In this document: positions 17,551-25,462 of the stretch, piece after piece
Position numbering within the stretch: the stretch's first letter is position 1
Layout of the letters: each line of letters begins with the position of its first letter
From: Albimonas marina
Lineage (GTDB): Bacteria > Pseudomonadota > Alphaproteobacteria > Rhodobacterales > Rhodobacteraceae
Length of the DNA stretch: 64,000 bases
Reading direction: 5' to 3'
NCBI RefSeq assembly: GCF_029223255.1
Contig: NZ_JARHUC010000005.1
Coordinates: 124,001 to 188,000 of the forward strand
The notes under the pieces: generated by a model
What the model was told of the DNA's origin: nothing
The model's database searches: none
What the model saw: only the letters and a program-made list of their open reading frames with translations
Position numbers and translations under genes: made by a program

Positions 17551-17795
17551 GCGCGCGCCTCGCCGGCGCGGGCCGGGCGGCGGGAGGGAGACGGGAGGAA
17601 GTCGAAGACCGGGCCGCAGGCGAGGAACGGTTGGCGGATGGGGTCCTGGTTGAATGCCACGGCCGGGCCGCTGGCGAGGGACTTGCGGAGGGCGGCGGCC
17701 GGGCGGCGGGCGAGGGGCAGGTTTCGGACGGGCGCCCGGTCGCGGGCGGAGGTCCGACAGGGGGCGTGGACCGGACGGGGCGCGGGTCGGGCCAT
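17547..17795 (-). CDS. Possible small protein (82 aa) wedged between sensor and HAMP-MFS genes
   Basis: I do not recognise this product. It is basic and Pro/Ala-rich, except for a segment near residues 45-68 containing 'AVAFNQDPIRQPFLACGPVF', which looks like genuine folded-protein sequence. The support is mostly positional. Its ATG lies 6 bases after the stop of the upstream sensor gene, and its TGA overlaps the ATG of the HAMP-MFS gene (ATGA), so it fits exactly into the operon. Third-position GC is a little lower than in the neighbours. It could be a small secreted or regulatory peptide, or a chance frame. Confidence 0.42.
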   Translation of the reverse strand: MARPAPRPVHAPCRTSARDRAPVRNLPLARRPAAALRKSLASGPAVAFNQDPIRQPFLACGPVFDFLPSPSRRPARAGEARA

Positions 17796-17801
17796 GCGCG
17801 C

Positions 17802-18542
17802 TCAGGCCTCGTCGGCCGCGAGGACCTCGGCCGCGGCGCGGTCGTGGTCGCGCACGGCGCGATCGGCGGCGGCGCGCACGCGGGCGGCGGCGGAGCCGGG
17901 GGCGGGCTCGACGGCGCCGGTCAGCCCCTCGATCAGGCGGCGCAGGTCGCGGGTGGTGCGGGAAAGGGCCCAGGCCACGGCGGCCAGCGCCAGGGCCAGC
18001 GCCAGCGGCGCGGCCCAGGCGGCGCGGGCGGCGAGCACCGCGGCCAGCCCCTCGGCATGGCGGGCGCGGGCGGCGTCGGAGATGGTGGCGGCGACGTAGC
18101 CCACCGGCTCGTCGAAATCGTTGCGCAGCGCCTCGCCCACCACGATGGCGCCCAGCTCCTCGACCCGCCAGCGGTCGTCGACCAGGCGGTAGGCGACGGC
18201 GCGCCGCCAGGCCTCGGGCACCGCCTCGCCGACCGCGCCGCGGTCGGTGTTGAACAGCGAGACGCCGGCGGGGGAGAAGACCTCGACCGCCAGCACCCGG
18301 TCGTCGGCGGCCTTGGCCTGCTCGACCAGGCCCTGGGCGACGCGCACGTCCGGCAGCGCGAGGCCGAGGCCCACGTTCGCCTCGATCGAGCCGCCGAGCT
18401 GGGCGAGGAGGAAGTCCATGTTCGCCTCGGCCGAGCGCAGGCCCAGCCGGTCCAGCCCGCCGAAGACCAGCGCCGCGGCGAGCGCCAGCGCGGCGGCCGT
18501 GACGCCCGCCAGGGCCAGGAGGATCCGGGAGCTGGGGGCCAT
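17802..18542 (-). CDS. Single periplasmic-sensor membrane protein with HAMP-like tail
   Basis: A 246-residue protein: TM1 (about 7-28), a periplasmic domain (29-165), TM2 (about 168-193) and a short cytoplasmic tail (194-246) with 'RTTRDLRRLIEGLTG', which looks like the first half of a HAMP. The sensor core has GLGLAL (58-63) and PAG (91-93). The two key glycines are 33 residues apart, the same spacing as in three neighbouring proteins. There is no kinase, cyclase or phosphatase output domain, so it must signal through a partner, presumably the HAMP-MFS or SpoIIE protein of the same operon. ATG 18542 is chosen as it directly precedes TM1; residues upstream in that frame are low-complexity. 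Confidence 0.8.
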   Translation of the reverse strand: MAPSSRILLALAGVTAAALALAAALVFGGLDRLGLRSAEANMDFLLAQLGGSIEANVGLGLALPDVRVAQGLVEQAKAADDRVLAVEVFSPAGVSLFNTDRGAVGEAVPEAWRRAVAYRLVDDRWRVEELGAIVVGEALRNDFDEPVGYVAATISDAARARHAEGLAAVLAARAAWAAPLALALALAAVAWALSRTTRDLRRLIEGLTGAVEPAPGSAAARVRAAADRAVRDHDRAAAEVLAADEA

Positions 18543-18973
18543 CGGGCGGGGGGTCTCGGGCGACGGGGGACGCGGGAATGGGCGGGCGGGACGGAACCGC
18601 GTCACGCTAGCCCGCGCCCCGGGGCCTGTCACCCGCCGAAATCGCGGAAGCGGCGGGAGGGGCGGGGATTTCCCGGGCGCGGGGGGAGGCCGGGCGGCGG
18701 GGCGCGGGGCGCGGCGCCGGCCCCCGGGCGGCGGCCGGGCCGGGCGCGGCGGGCGCCTCGCGCCGCGGGCGGAACGCCGGGGCCCGCGCGACGGTCGACG
18801 CGGCGCCTGCGGCAGCGACCGTCGCGCGAGCCGCCGGGGGGGCGCGGGCCGTGAGGGGGAGTGCATTTCCGGGCGGCGGGGCGGGGTGGGGCCTGTGCGC
18901 TGGGGAAGCGGCGTGGTAGCGTTTTCAAGCCGTTCCGGCCCTGTCGCAACGCCTGCTCCCGGCGGACCCCCCG
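18543..18973. other. Divergent promoter region of the sensory cluster
   Basis: About 430 bases between the two divergent sensor genes. Most is GC-rich low complexity. A strong stem-loop lies at 18785-18828 and a less GC-rich stretch, GTAGCGTTTTCAAGCC, near 18915-18930 is the best place for a promoter reading right. No coding frame is convincing. Confidence 0.5.
18785..18828. promoter_or_regulatory. 13-bp perfect inverted repeat in divergent region
   Basis: CGCGCGACGGTCG (18785-18797) is repeated inverted as CGACCGTCGCGCG (18816-18828) across 18 bases; allowing one mismatch the arms extend to GGC/GCC outside. It is placed between divergent operons, so it could be a shared operator or an RNA hairpin in the leftward leader. 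Confidence 0.5.
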
Positions 18974-19615
18974 ATGATTCGGCTCGCAGCCCGCACCCTT
19001 CCCGTCTTCGCCGCCATCATCGGCTTCGCCATGGCGCTGGCGGCCTACCTGAATTTCTCGGGCGTGCGCACCGCCTATCTCGACCTGGTGCGCGCCCGCG
19101 CCGACATGATCGCCACCGACATCGCCGCCGACGCCACCGCCGCCCAGGGCTTCGGCATCCGGCTGAGCGAGCAGCGCACGCTGGCCGAGCTGCTGGCCCG
19201 CCAGGCCGCGACCGACCCGCTGATCCTGTCGATCGACGTGACCGCCCCCGACGGGCGCATCCTGTTCTCGAGCGCCGCGACCCGCGTGGGCGAGACCGAG
19301 CCGCCGGAGGGCGAGGACCCCGCCTTCCGCCAGGCGCAGCCGGTGATCGGCGCGCTGGGCCAGCCGGCGGGGGAGGTGCTGGTGCGCCTCGACGACGCCG
19401 CGATGGACGCGACCGTGGCCGAGCTGCGCCGCGACGTGCTGTGGGGCGCGGCGCCCGCGGGCGCGGGCGCGGTGCTGACCGGCTGCCTGCTGGCGCTCGC
19501 CCTGCTCAGCCGCCTGCGCGCCAAGGCCCGCCGCGCCAGCGACGCCGAGCACGCGGACATGATCGCCCAGGCGGAGAACGAGATGGCCGGCCTGCGCCCG
19601 GGCGCGCGGCGGTGA
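18974..19615 (+). CDS. Single periplasmic-sensor membrane protein
   Basis: A 213-residue protein built like the divergently encoded sensor at 17802-18542: TM1 (about 10-27), a periplasmic domain (28-155), TM2 (about 160-179) and a short charged tail. GFGIRL (59-64) and APDG (91-94) place the two core glycines 33 residues apart. The fold is probably a small Cache/PAS-like ligand-binding domain (inference from size and topology). It lacks an output domain. A HAMP-MFS protein is encoded 208 bases downstream on the same strand, so the two likely work together. Confidence 0.82.
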   Translation: MIRLAARTLPVFAAIIGFAMALAAYLNFSGVRTAYLDLVRARADMIATDIAADATAAQGFGIRLSEQRTLAELLARQAATDPLILSIDVTAPDGRILFSSAATRVGETEPPEGEDPAFRQAQPVIGALGQPAGEVLVRLDDAAMDATVAELRRDVLWGAAPAGAGAVLTGCLLALALLSRLRAKARRASDAEHADMIAQAENEMAGLRPGARR

Positions 19616-19823
19616 GGGCCTCAGGCCGCGAGGGGCGGGACGAGGCGCAGGACGGGGACGGCCGGCGCCGGGGGACCGGCGCCGCGGCGACGCAGGACGG
19701 GAACCGGGGAGACGGGGGAGCGATGCGCGGGACGTGGGGAGCGGGGCGCGCGGCGCCGGACGCCGGAGCGGGCGCGGCGGGGAGCGGCGCGGCCTTGAGC
19801 AGCGCTGGGGGGAGCGGGGCGCG

Positions 19824-21839
19824 ATGAGGAGCCTTCGGGTCCGTCTCTCGGCCGCGCTGCTGGCGGCGCTGATGGTGGCGCTGGTCGCGATCTCCTTCGA
19901 GACGGTGCGCCGGGCGGAGGCCGTGCTCTCGCCCGAGATCGAGCGCAAGGCCGTCACGCTGGCGGACTCGAGCGCCGCCCTGATCGGCAAGGCGCTGGCG
20001 CTGGGCATCCCGGCGGAGAAGCTGCACGGGCTCGACGAGCACTTCGCGCGCCTCGTGGCGGCCAACGACGACGTGGCGTGGATCGCGCTCGAGGGACCGG
20101 ACGGCGCGCCGCTGCGGATCGTCTTCGCCGAGGGCGAGGAGCAGACCTCGGGCGGCGATCTCGTCTCGCGCCCGGTGCCGCGGGCGGGGCCGGACGCGCC
20201 GGCCTACACGGTGACCGTGGGGCTCGATCCCGCCTTTGCGCGGGAGGTGGTCTCGACGCTGTGGATCGACCTCGCCATCGTCATGTTCGTGACCGCGGTG
20301 GTGGCGCTTGAGCTGATCTACGTGGGCTTCGGCGACGGGCTCTACGCCGCCATCGAGGGGGTCGAGCGGCGGCTGCACAACATCTCCCGCGGGGACCTGC
20401 GCAGCCACCAGCCGGTGGAGGCGCGGGGCGAGTTCGGGGCGCTGGCCCGGGCGCTCGACGGGCGGATCGAGCGGGTGCACGCGGCCTACGCCCAGATCCG
20501 CGACCGCGCGGTCGAGAGCGGCGACCGCGCCGCGCGCCAGGCGCTGGAGATGCTGCAGGACCGCTTCGGCCTGGGCCAGATGCTGGGCGCGGGCGGCGCG
20601 GGCAAGGTGATGGCGGTGCGCGCGCCCCTCTTCGTCTTCATGCTGGCCGAGGAGCTGACCCGCCCCTTCCTGCCCGTGCATGTCCGCGCGCTGGCGCAGG
20701 CCGCGCAGGGCGAGGGCGCGCTGGCGGGGATGGACCCGGCCTTCGTCGCGGCCCTGCCGATGATGGCCTTCCTCGCCGTGGTCGCGATCTGCCAGCCGCT
20801 GCTGGGCGGGGTGACCGAGCGGATCGGGCGGCGGCGCTCGCTCGCCGTCGGGGGGGCGGTGGGGCTGGTGGGGTACGCGGCCTCGGCCTTCGCCGACGGG
20901 CTCGCGGTGTTCGCGGCGCTGCGGGCGCTGACGGGGTTCGGCTTCGCGATGGTGTTCGTGGGGGCGCAGGGCTACGTGATCGACGCGACGGAGCCGGCGC
21001 AGCGCTCCTCCGGCATGGCGGTGTTCATCTCGGCGATCCTGGTGGCGGGTGTCTGCGGGCCGCCCATCGGCGGCATCCTGGTGGACCGGGCGGGCGTGCC
21101 GGGGACCTTCCTGGTGGCCGGGCTCTTCGCGGGCCTGTCGCTGCTGCTGGCCTGGCTGGTGATGCCGAAGGCGGGGCCGGTGCGCGCGGGCGGACCGGCG
21201 ATCCGCTGGCGGGAGTTCGGGCGCGTTGTCGCCTCGCCCTCGCTCGCCGCCCTGTTCTTCCTGTGCGCGATGCCCGCGAAGATCATCCTGGTGGCCTTCT
21301 GCTTCTTCCTCGTGCCCCTGCAGCTCGAGGCGCTGGGCTCCACCCAGGCGGCGACGGGGCGGATGCTGATGATCTATCCCATCGTGATGGTGCTGCTGGT
21401 GCCGGCCTGCGCGAAGCTCGCCGACCGCTGGCAGGCGCGGGCGGGCTTCGTGGCGGCGGGCGGGCTGGTCGCCGGCGCCTCGGCCTTCGCGCTGGCGGGC
21501 GGCGGCGCGCAGGAGCCGGCGCGCATCGCCGTGATGCTGCTGGGGCTGGGGCTGGGACAGGCGATCTCGATCGCCGCGCTCTCGGGCCTGGTGGGGGACT
21601 ACGGGCGCCGGCACGCGCACGAGGTGACCGAGGGCTCGGTCTACGGCATCTTCCGGCTGGTGGAGCGCACGGGCAACGCCCTGGGGCCGCCGGTCGCGGG
21701 GGCGCTGCTGGGGCTTTACGGCTTCGCGGGCGCGGCGATGATCGTGGGGGGCGCGGTGATGGCCTGCGCCCTGGCCTTCGGGCTGGCCGCGCTGGCGCTG
21801 CGGCCGCGGGACCTGGAAGCCGACGGCGTGGAGGGCTGA
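19824..21839 (+). CDS. Sensor-HAMP-MFS fusion protein (transporter-receptor)
   Basis: A 671-residue protein joining a receptor to a transporter. TM1 (8-25), periplasmic sensor (30-143) with ALGIPA (59-64) and GPDG (91-94), TM2 (about 146-168), HAMP (168-222, 'RRLHNISRGDLRSHQPVEA'), then an alpha-helical linker to about 262. Residues 265-660 form a complete 12-TM MFS domain with motif A GGVTERIGRRRS (328-339), 'RALTGFGFAMVF' in TM4 and motif C with GPPIGG (412-417). ATG 19824 has GGGGGAG about 9 bases upstream. The binding-protein gene starts 3 bases after the stop. Periplasmic ligand binding could gate transport, or the MFS part could be a receptor. I know of no characterised member. Confidence 0.88.
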   Translation: MRSLRVRLSAALLAALMVALVAISFETVRRAEAVLSPEIERKAVTLADSSAALIGKALALGIPAEKLHGLDEHFARLVAANDDVAWIALEGPDGAPLRIVFAEGEEQTSGGDLVSRPVPRAGPDAPAYTVTVGLDPAFAREVVSTLWIDLAIVMFVTAVVALELIYVGFGDGLYAAIEGVERRLHNISRGDLRSHQPVEARGEFGALARALDGRIERVHAAYAQIRDRAVESGDRAARQALEMLQDRFGLGQMLGAGGAGKVMAVRAPLFVFMLAEELTRPFLPVHVRALAQAAQGEGALAGMDPAFVAALPMMAFLAVVAICQPLLGGVTERIGRRRSLAVGGAVGLVGYAASAFADGLAVFAALRALTGFGFAMVFVGAQGYVIDATEPAQRSSGMAVFISAILVAGVCGPPIGGILVDRAGVPGTFLVAGLFAGLSLLLAWLVMPKAGPVRAGGPAIRWREFGRVVASPSLAALFFLCAMPAKIILVAFCFFLVPLQLEALGSTQAATGRMLMIYPIVMVLLVPACAKLADRWQARAGFVAAGGLVAGASAFALAGGGAQEPARIAVMLLGLGLGQAISIAALSGLVGDYGRRHAHEVTEGSVYGIFRLVERTGNALGPPVAGALLGLYGFAGAAMIVGGAVMACALAFGLAALALRPRDLEADGVEG

Positions 21840-21842
21840 GCG

Positions 21843-22874
21843 ATGAGCGCGAACGATGCACCCGCGGGCCTGGGCCGGCGCGCCTTCCTGGGCGGCGCCG
21901 CGGGCCTGCTGGCCGCCGGCGCCGCCGGGCCGGGCCGGGCGCAGGCGCGGCCCTGGCGCATTTACCGCGTCACCTACCGCGGGCGCACCGAGGTCGAGGA
22001 CGGGTTCGACGACTACCTCGCCGCCAACGGCATCGCCGCCGAGTTCATCGAGCGCGACGCCGACCGCGACCCCGCCAAGCTCCCCGGCTTCGTCGAGGAG
22101 ATCCGCGCCGAGAAGCCGGACCTGGTGGTGACCTGGGGCACCTCGGTCACGCTGGGCATCGCGGGGCGCCACGACGACCCCGATCCCGCGGCGCATATCC
22201 ACGACATCCCGGTGGTCTTCGCCCTGGTCTCGGCCCCCGAGAAGTCGGGCCTGGTCGAGAGCAACGAGGCGCCGGCGCGCAACGTCACGGGCGCGGTGCA
22301 CATCGTGCCGCCCGAGACGCAGCTGCGCGCCATGCACTCCTACCGCCCGATCGAGAGCCTGGGCGTGCTCTACACCGCGTCCGAGGAGAACTCGGTCGCC
22401 ATCGTGGACGAGCTGCGCCGCCTGCGCGGGGAGATGGGCTTCGACCTGGTCGAGCGGCAGTTCCGCATCGACGGCGACGCCCGCCCCACGCCCGACGGGA
22501 TCGAGGAGCTGATCGCCGAGATCAAGGCGGCGGGGGCCAACTGGCTCTACCTGCTGCCGGACACCTTCCTCGGCACCCAGTACGACCGGGTGGTGCCGGC
22601 GGCGCTGGACCAGCGGCTGCCGACCTTCGGGGCGGCGGAGCTCGCGATCCGCAAGGGGGGCGCGCTGGTGGGGCTGATCTCGCGCTATTACTCGGTGGGG
22701 CAGCTCGCGGCCTCGAAGGCGGCGCGGGTGCTGCGCGACGGGGAGGATCCGGGGACCATCCCGATCGAGACGCTGAAGCGGTTCTCGCTGATCATCAATC
22801 TGCCGGTGGCCGAGGCGCTGGACCTGTATCCGCCCATCGAGATGCTGAATTACGCCGAGGTCCTGACGGGCTGA
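21843..22874 (+). CDS. Tat-exported solute-binding protein (PF04392-like)
   Basis: A 343-residue periplasmic binding protein. The N-terminus has a twin-arginine signal, GRRAFLGG (11-18), then a hydrophobic run and an AxA-like cleavage region (about 33-36). The mature part looks like the ABC_sub_bind family, two alpha/beta lobes: 'KPDLVVTWGTSVTLGIAG', 'DIPVVFALVSAPEKSGLV' and 'GALVGLISRYYSVGQLAA'. No ABC permease or ATPase gene is nearby; instead it follows the HAMP-MFS gene by 3 bases. It may present a ligand to the sensor-MFS protein. The ligand is unknown. Tat export implies folding in the cytoplasm, perhaps with a cofactor. Confidence 0.85.
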   Translation: MSANDAPAGLGRRAFLGGAAGLLAAGAAGPGRAQARPWRIYRVTYRGRTEVEDGFDDYLAANGIAAEFIERDADRDPAKLPGFVEEIRAEKPDLVVTWGTSVTLGIAGRHDDPDPAAHIHDIPVVFALVSAPEKSGLVESNEAPARNVTGAVHIVPPETQLRAMHSYRPIESLGVLYTASEENSVAIVDELRRLRGEMGFDLVERQFRIDGDARPTPDGIEELIAEIKAAGANWLYLLPDTFLGTQYDRVVPAALDQRLPTFGAAELAIRKGGALVGLISRYYSVGQLAASKAARVLRDGEDPGTIPIETLKRFSLIINLPVAEALDLYPPIEMLNYAEVLTG

Positions 22875-22976
22875 GGCCGCGGGGATACGGGCGGGGGGAT
22901 CCGGGCGCCGGCGGGGGGCGGCCGGGGATCGCCCCCCTGCCCTTTCGATCGCCCCCGATGCAGGAGAGACCGCGGG

Positions 22977-23732
22977 ATGAGCGCACCGGGCGACCAGAGG
23001 GGCCGCGAGGCGGCGACGCAGGACGCGCCGGGGCCGGGGGCGACGCAGGGCGCCTCCGCGGCGGCGCCGACGTTCCGCGCGCTGGGACCCGCGGACCTGG
23101 ACCGCGTCTACGCGGTGCATCTGCTGGCCATGGCCGCGGTGGGCGACCCGAAGCTGGTGAAGCCCGAGGACCGGGGGTTCTTCGAGCGGCTGCTGGGCGG
23201 CGAGGGCCGGCTGCTGGGCGCCTTCCGCGACGGGGAGCTGCTGGGCTACGGCGTGCTGCAGCTCCACCTGCCGCCGTCGGAGGATGCGCGGCCCTACCTC
23301 GGCATCCCGGCGGCGGAGGGGCTGGCGAAGCTCGCCGGGGCGGGGGTGCGTCCGGGGGACTGGGGGGCGGGGCTGCACGACCGGTTCATCGAATGGCGGG
23401 TGACGGAGGGGGCGCGGCTGGGGATCGAGCATCTCTACGCCACCGCGGCGCCCGGCAATCCGCGGAGCTGGGCGAACCTGATGGCCGGCGGCTTCGCGGT
23501 GCGCGCGCTGGAGGAGAAATACGGCGGCCACCTGCGCTACCTGATGTGGCGGCGCGCGGCGACGCCCGCCGCGACCGCGGCCGAGGCGCCCCCGCCCGAG
23601 GGCGCCGAGGGCCTGTGGCTGCCCGCCGAGGACGCCCCCGCCCAGCGCGCCGCGCTGGAGGCCGGGCGCCTGGGCCTGCGCTGGCGCCGCCGCCCCGACG
23701 GCGGCCGCGACCTGTGGTACGCCCGCCCATGA
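22977..23732 (+). CDS. GNAT-like acetyltransferase
   Basis: A 251-residue protein with a low-complexity N-terminus (1-32) and then an acetyltransferase-like fold. 'FRALGPADLDRVYAVHLLAM' starts it, 'LLGAFRDGELLGYGVLQLH' is the central strand, and 'HLYATAAPGNPRSWANLMAGGF' is the usual GNAT segment near the CoA site and helix 4. The C-terminal 50 residues are an extra charged region. The substrate is unknown. GGAGAG precedes ATG 22977. Its TGA overlaps the ATG of the alanine racemase gene, so the two are translationally coupled. Confidence 0.72.
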   Translation: MSAPGDQRGREAATQDAPGPGATQGASAAAPTFRALGPADLDRVYAVHLLAMAAVGDPKLVKPEDRGFFERLLGGEGRLLGAFRDGELLGYGVLQLHLPPSEDARPYLGIPAAEGLAKLAGAGVRPGDWGAGLHDRFIEWRVTEGARLGIEHLYATAAPGNPRSWANLMAGGFAVRALEEKYGGHLRYLMWRRAATPAATAAEAPPPEGAEGLWLPAEDAPAQRAALEAGRLGLRWRRRPDGGRDLWYARP

Positions 23733-25036
23733 GCCGAGCCGAGGATCCCGACGCCCGCGCGCTGGGCGGGAGCGAGGGCGCGCCCCCGGATCTCGGGCAT
23801 GGGTCCTCGCACGGCCCCTCCACGGAGAAGCCCGTCGACGCCCGCGAGGCCGCGGGGGCGGAGGGCGCCTCTGCGGGGACCGGCGGCGGGGAAGGCGGCC
23901 TCGGTCCGGCGCCGGCCCGATCCGGCGACGCGCCGCCGGCCGAGGCGGCGCGGCCGGAGATGCGCCCGGTGCTGACGGTCGATCTGGACGCGATCCGGGC
24001 GAACTGGGCGGCGTGCCTGCGGCTGGCGGGGGGCGGGGGCCTCTCGGCGGTGCTGAAGGCCGACGCCTACGGGCTGGGACTGGTCGCGGTGGCGCGGGCG
24101 CTGGACGGCGCCGGGTGCCGGGATTTCTGGGTCAACGACCTCGCCGAGGCCGCCCGCCTGCGCGCGGCCCTGCCCGGGGCGCGGGTCTTCTGCCTGATGG
24201 GGCTGGCAGGCGGCGCGCCGGCGGACTTCGCGGCGCTGCCGGCGATCCCGGCGCTGGTCTCGCCCCAGGAGGTCGCGCGCTGCGGCCGCCATGCCGCCGC
24301 CACGGGGGCGGCGATGGAGGTGGCGCTGCAGCTCGACACCGGGCTGGGACGGCTGGGACTGTCGGAGACGGAGGCGGAGCGGCTGGGGACCGAAGGGCTC
24401 GCGGGGCTCTCGGTCGTGGCGCTGGTCACGCATCTCGCGGCCTACAACCTGCCCGACGATCCGGGCAACGCCGCGCAGCGGGCGCGGCTGCGGCGGATGG
24501 CGGGGCGGCTGCCGAAGGCGGCGCTGAGCCTCTCGGCCTCCTCGGGGCTGTTCATGGGGCCGGAGTGGCGGCTGGACCTCGCCCGGGCGGGGAGCGCGCT
24601 GGTCGGCACCCAGACCTCGGTGCGCTTCCAGCCGGGGCTGCGGCCCTGCTATTCGCTGGCGGCCCCCGTGGTCGCGGTGACCGAGCATCCGGCGGGGCGG
24701 CGGCTGGGCTATCGCGGCGCGGGGGTGCTGGCGCGGCCCTCGCGCATCGCCACGGTGGCGGCGGGCTACGCCGACGGGCTGCCGCAGGCCTATGCGCAGG
24801 CCGGCCGGCCCCGCTTCGGCGAGGTCCCGGCCCCGGTGGTGGGGGGCGTCGCGATGAACCTCACGATGCTGGATGCGACCGACGCGCCCGAGGGCGCGGT
24901 CGGCCCCGGCGCGCAGGCGATCCTGCTCGACGCCCGCGCCCCGGTCGAGGCGCTGGCCGAGGCCATGGACTGCGCCCCCAACGTCCCCCTCGCCCAGATC
25001 GGCGCCGCGGTGCGCAAGGTCTACGTCGGGGGGTGA
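23729..25036 (+). CDS. alr: Alanine racemase with N-terminal extension
   Basis: A PLP enzyme that interconverts L- and D-alanine for peptidoglycan or D-alanine use. The 435-residue frame has about 75 extra low-complexity residues before 'RPVLTVDLDAIRANW'. VLKADAYGLG holds the PLP lysine (Lys110), and GYADG around Tyr347 matches the second catalytic region of Alr; 'VGGVAMNLTMLDAT' is the C-terminal beta-domain contact. The long extension is odd. Either it is real, or translation starts downstream, but no better start with a ribosome site is visible and the overlap with the GNAT stop (ATGA) favours 23729. Placement next to signalling genes is unusual for alr. Confidence 0.9.
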   Translation: MSRAEDPDARALGGSEGAPPDLGHGSSHGPSTEKPVDAREAAGAEGASAGTGGGEGGLGPAPARSGDAPPAEAARPEMRPVLTVDLDAIRANWAACLRLAGGGGLSAVLKADAYGLGLVAVARALDGAGCRDFWVNDLAEAARLRAALPGARVFCLMGLAGGAPADFAALPAIPALVSPQEVARCGRHAAATGAAMEVALQLDTGLGRLGLSETEAERLGTEGLAGLSVVALVTHLAAYNLPDDPGNAAQRARLRRMAGRLPKAALSLSASSGLFMGPEWRLDLARAGSALVGTQTSVRFQPGLRPCYSLAAPVVAVTEHPAGRRLGYRGAGVLARPSRIATVAAGYADGLPQAYAQAGRPRFGEVPAPVVGGVAMNLTMLDATDAPEGAVGPGAQAILLDARAPVEALAEAMDCAPNVPLAQIGAAVRKVYVGG

Positions 25037-25088
25037 GGACGGCCGGGCGAGGGACCGCCCCGCTCCGGAGGGTCGGCCGCGGAGCCGG

Positions 25089-25427
25089 TCAGCCGGCGGA
25101 GAGCTCGGCCAGCGCGGTGGGGGCGTCGGGCCAGATGCGGAACAGCTTGGCGAAGCCGGAGATGTCGAAGACCTCGCGCACCGGGGCGCTCATCCCGCAC
25201 AGGCCCAGCGCCACGCCGGTCGCCTTCGAGCGGCGCGCACCCAGCAGCAGCACCCGCAGGCCCGCCGAGGAGATGTAGGAGAGCGCGGCGAAGTCCACCA
25301 GCACCGGCTCGCTCCCGTCGAAGCGGGGCAGCAGCGCCTCCTCCAGCGCGCGGGCCGAGTTGCTGTCCACCCGCCCCACCGGGCGGATCACCGCGACCCC
25401 GCCCTCCGTCTCCGTCTGGATCTCCAC
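25089..25427 (-). CDS. STAS-domain anti-sigma factor antagonist (RsbV/SpoIIAA-like)
   Basis: A 112-residue single STAS domain. 'VAVIRPVGRVDSNSARALEE' is the first half, and YISSAGLRVLLLG carries the phosphorylation-site region, with Ser54 two residues before the conserved Gly as in RsbV and SpoIIAA. In partner switching the unphosphorylated form binds the anti-sigma kinase and frees its target. It is third and last in a minus-strand operon after a class III cyclase and a HATPase kinase, and the membrane SpoIIE phosphatase at 13228-15360 is an obvious candidate to reactivate it. No sigma factor gene is in the window. Confidence 0.93.
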   Translation of the reverse strand: MEIQTETEGGVAVIRPVGRVDSNSARALEEALLPRFDGSEPVLVDFAALSYISSAGLRVLLLGARRSKATGVALGLCGMSAPVREVFDISGFAKLFRIWPDAPTALAELSAG

Positions 25428-25462
25428 CGTCGCTCTCCCCTCTCCTGCGTCTCGTGCGTCGC

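Noticed and set aside
19506-23531. Open frame of over 1300 codons on the minus strand opposite the HAMP-MFS and binding-protein genes
   Set aside because: Same antisense effect; low-complexity His/Arg/Gln-rich translation, no motif, and the plus-strand genes are well supported.
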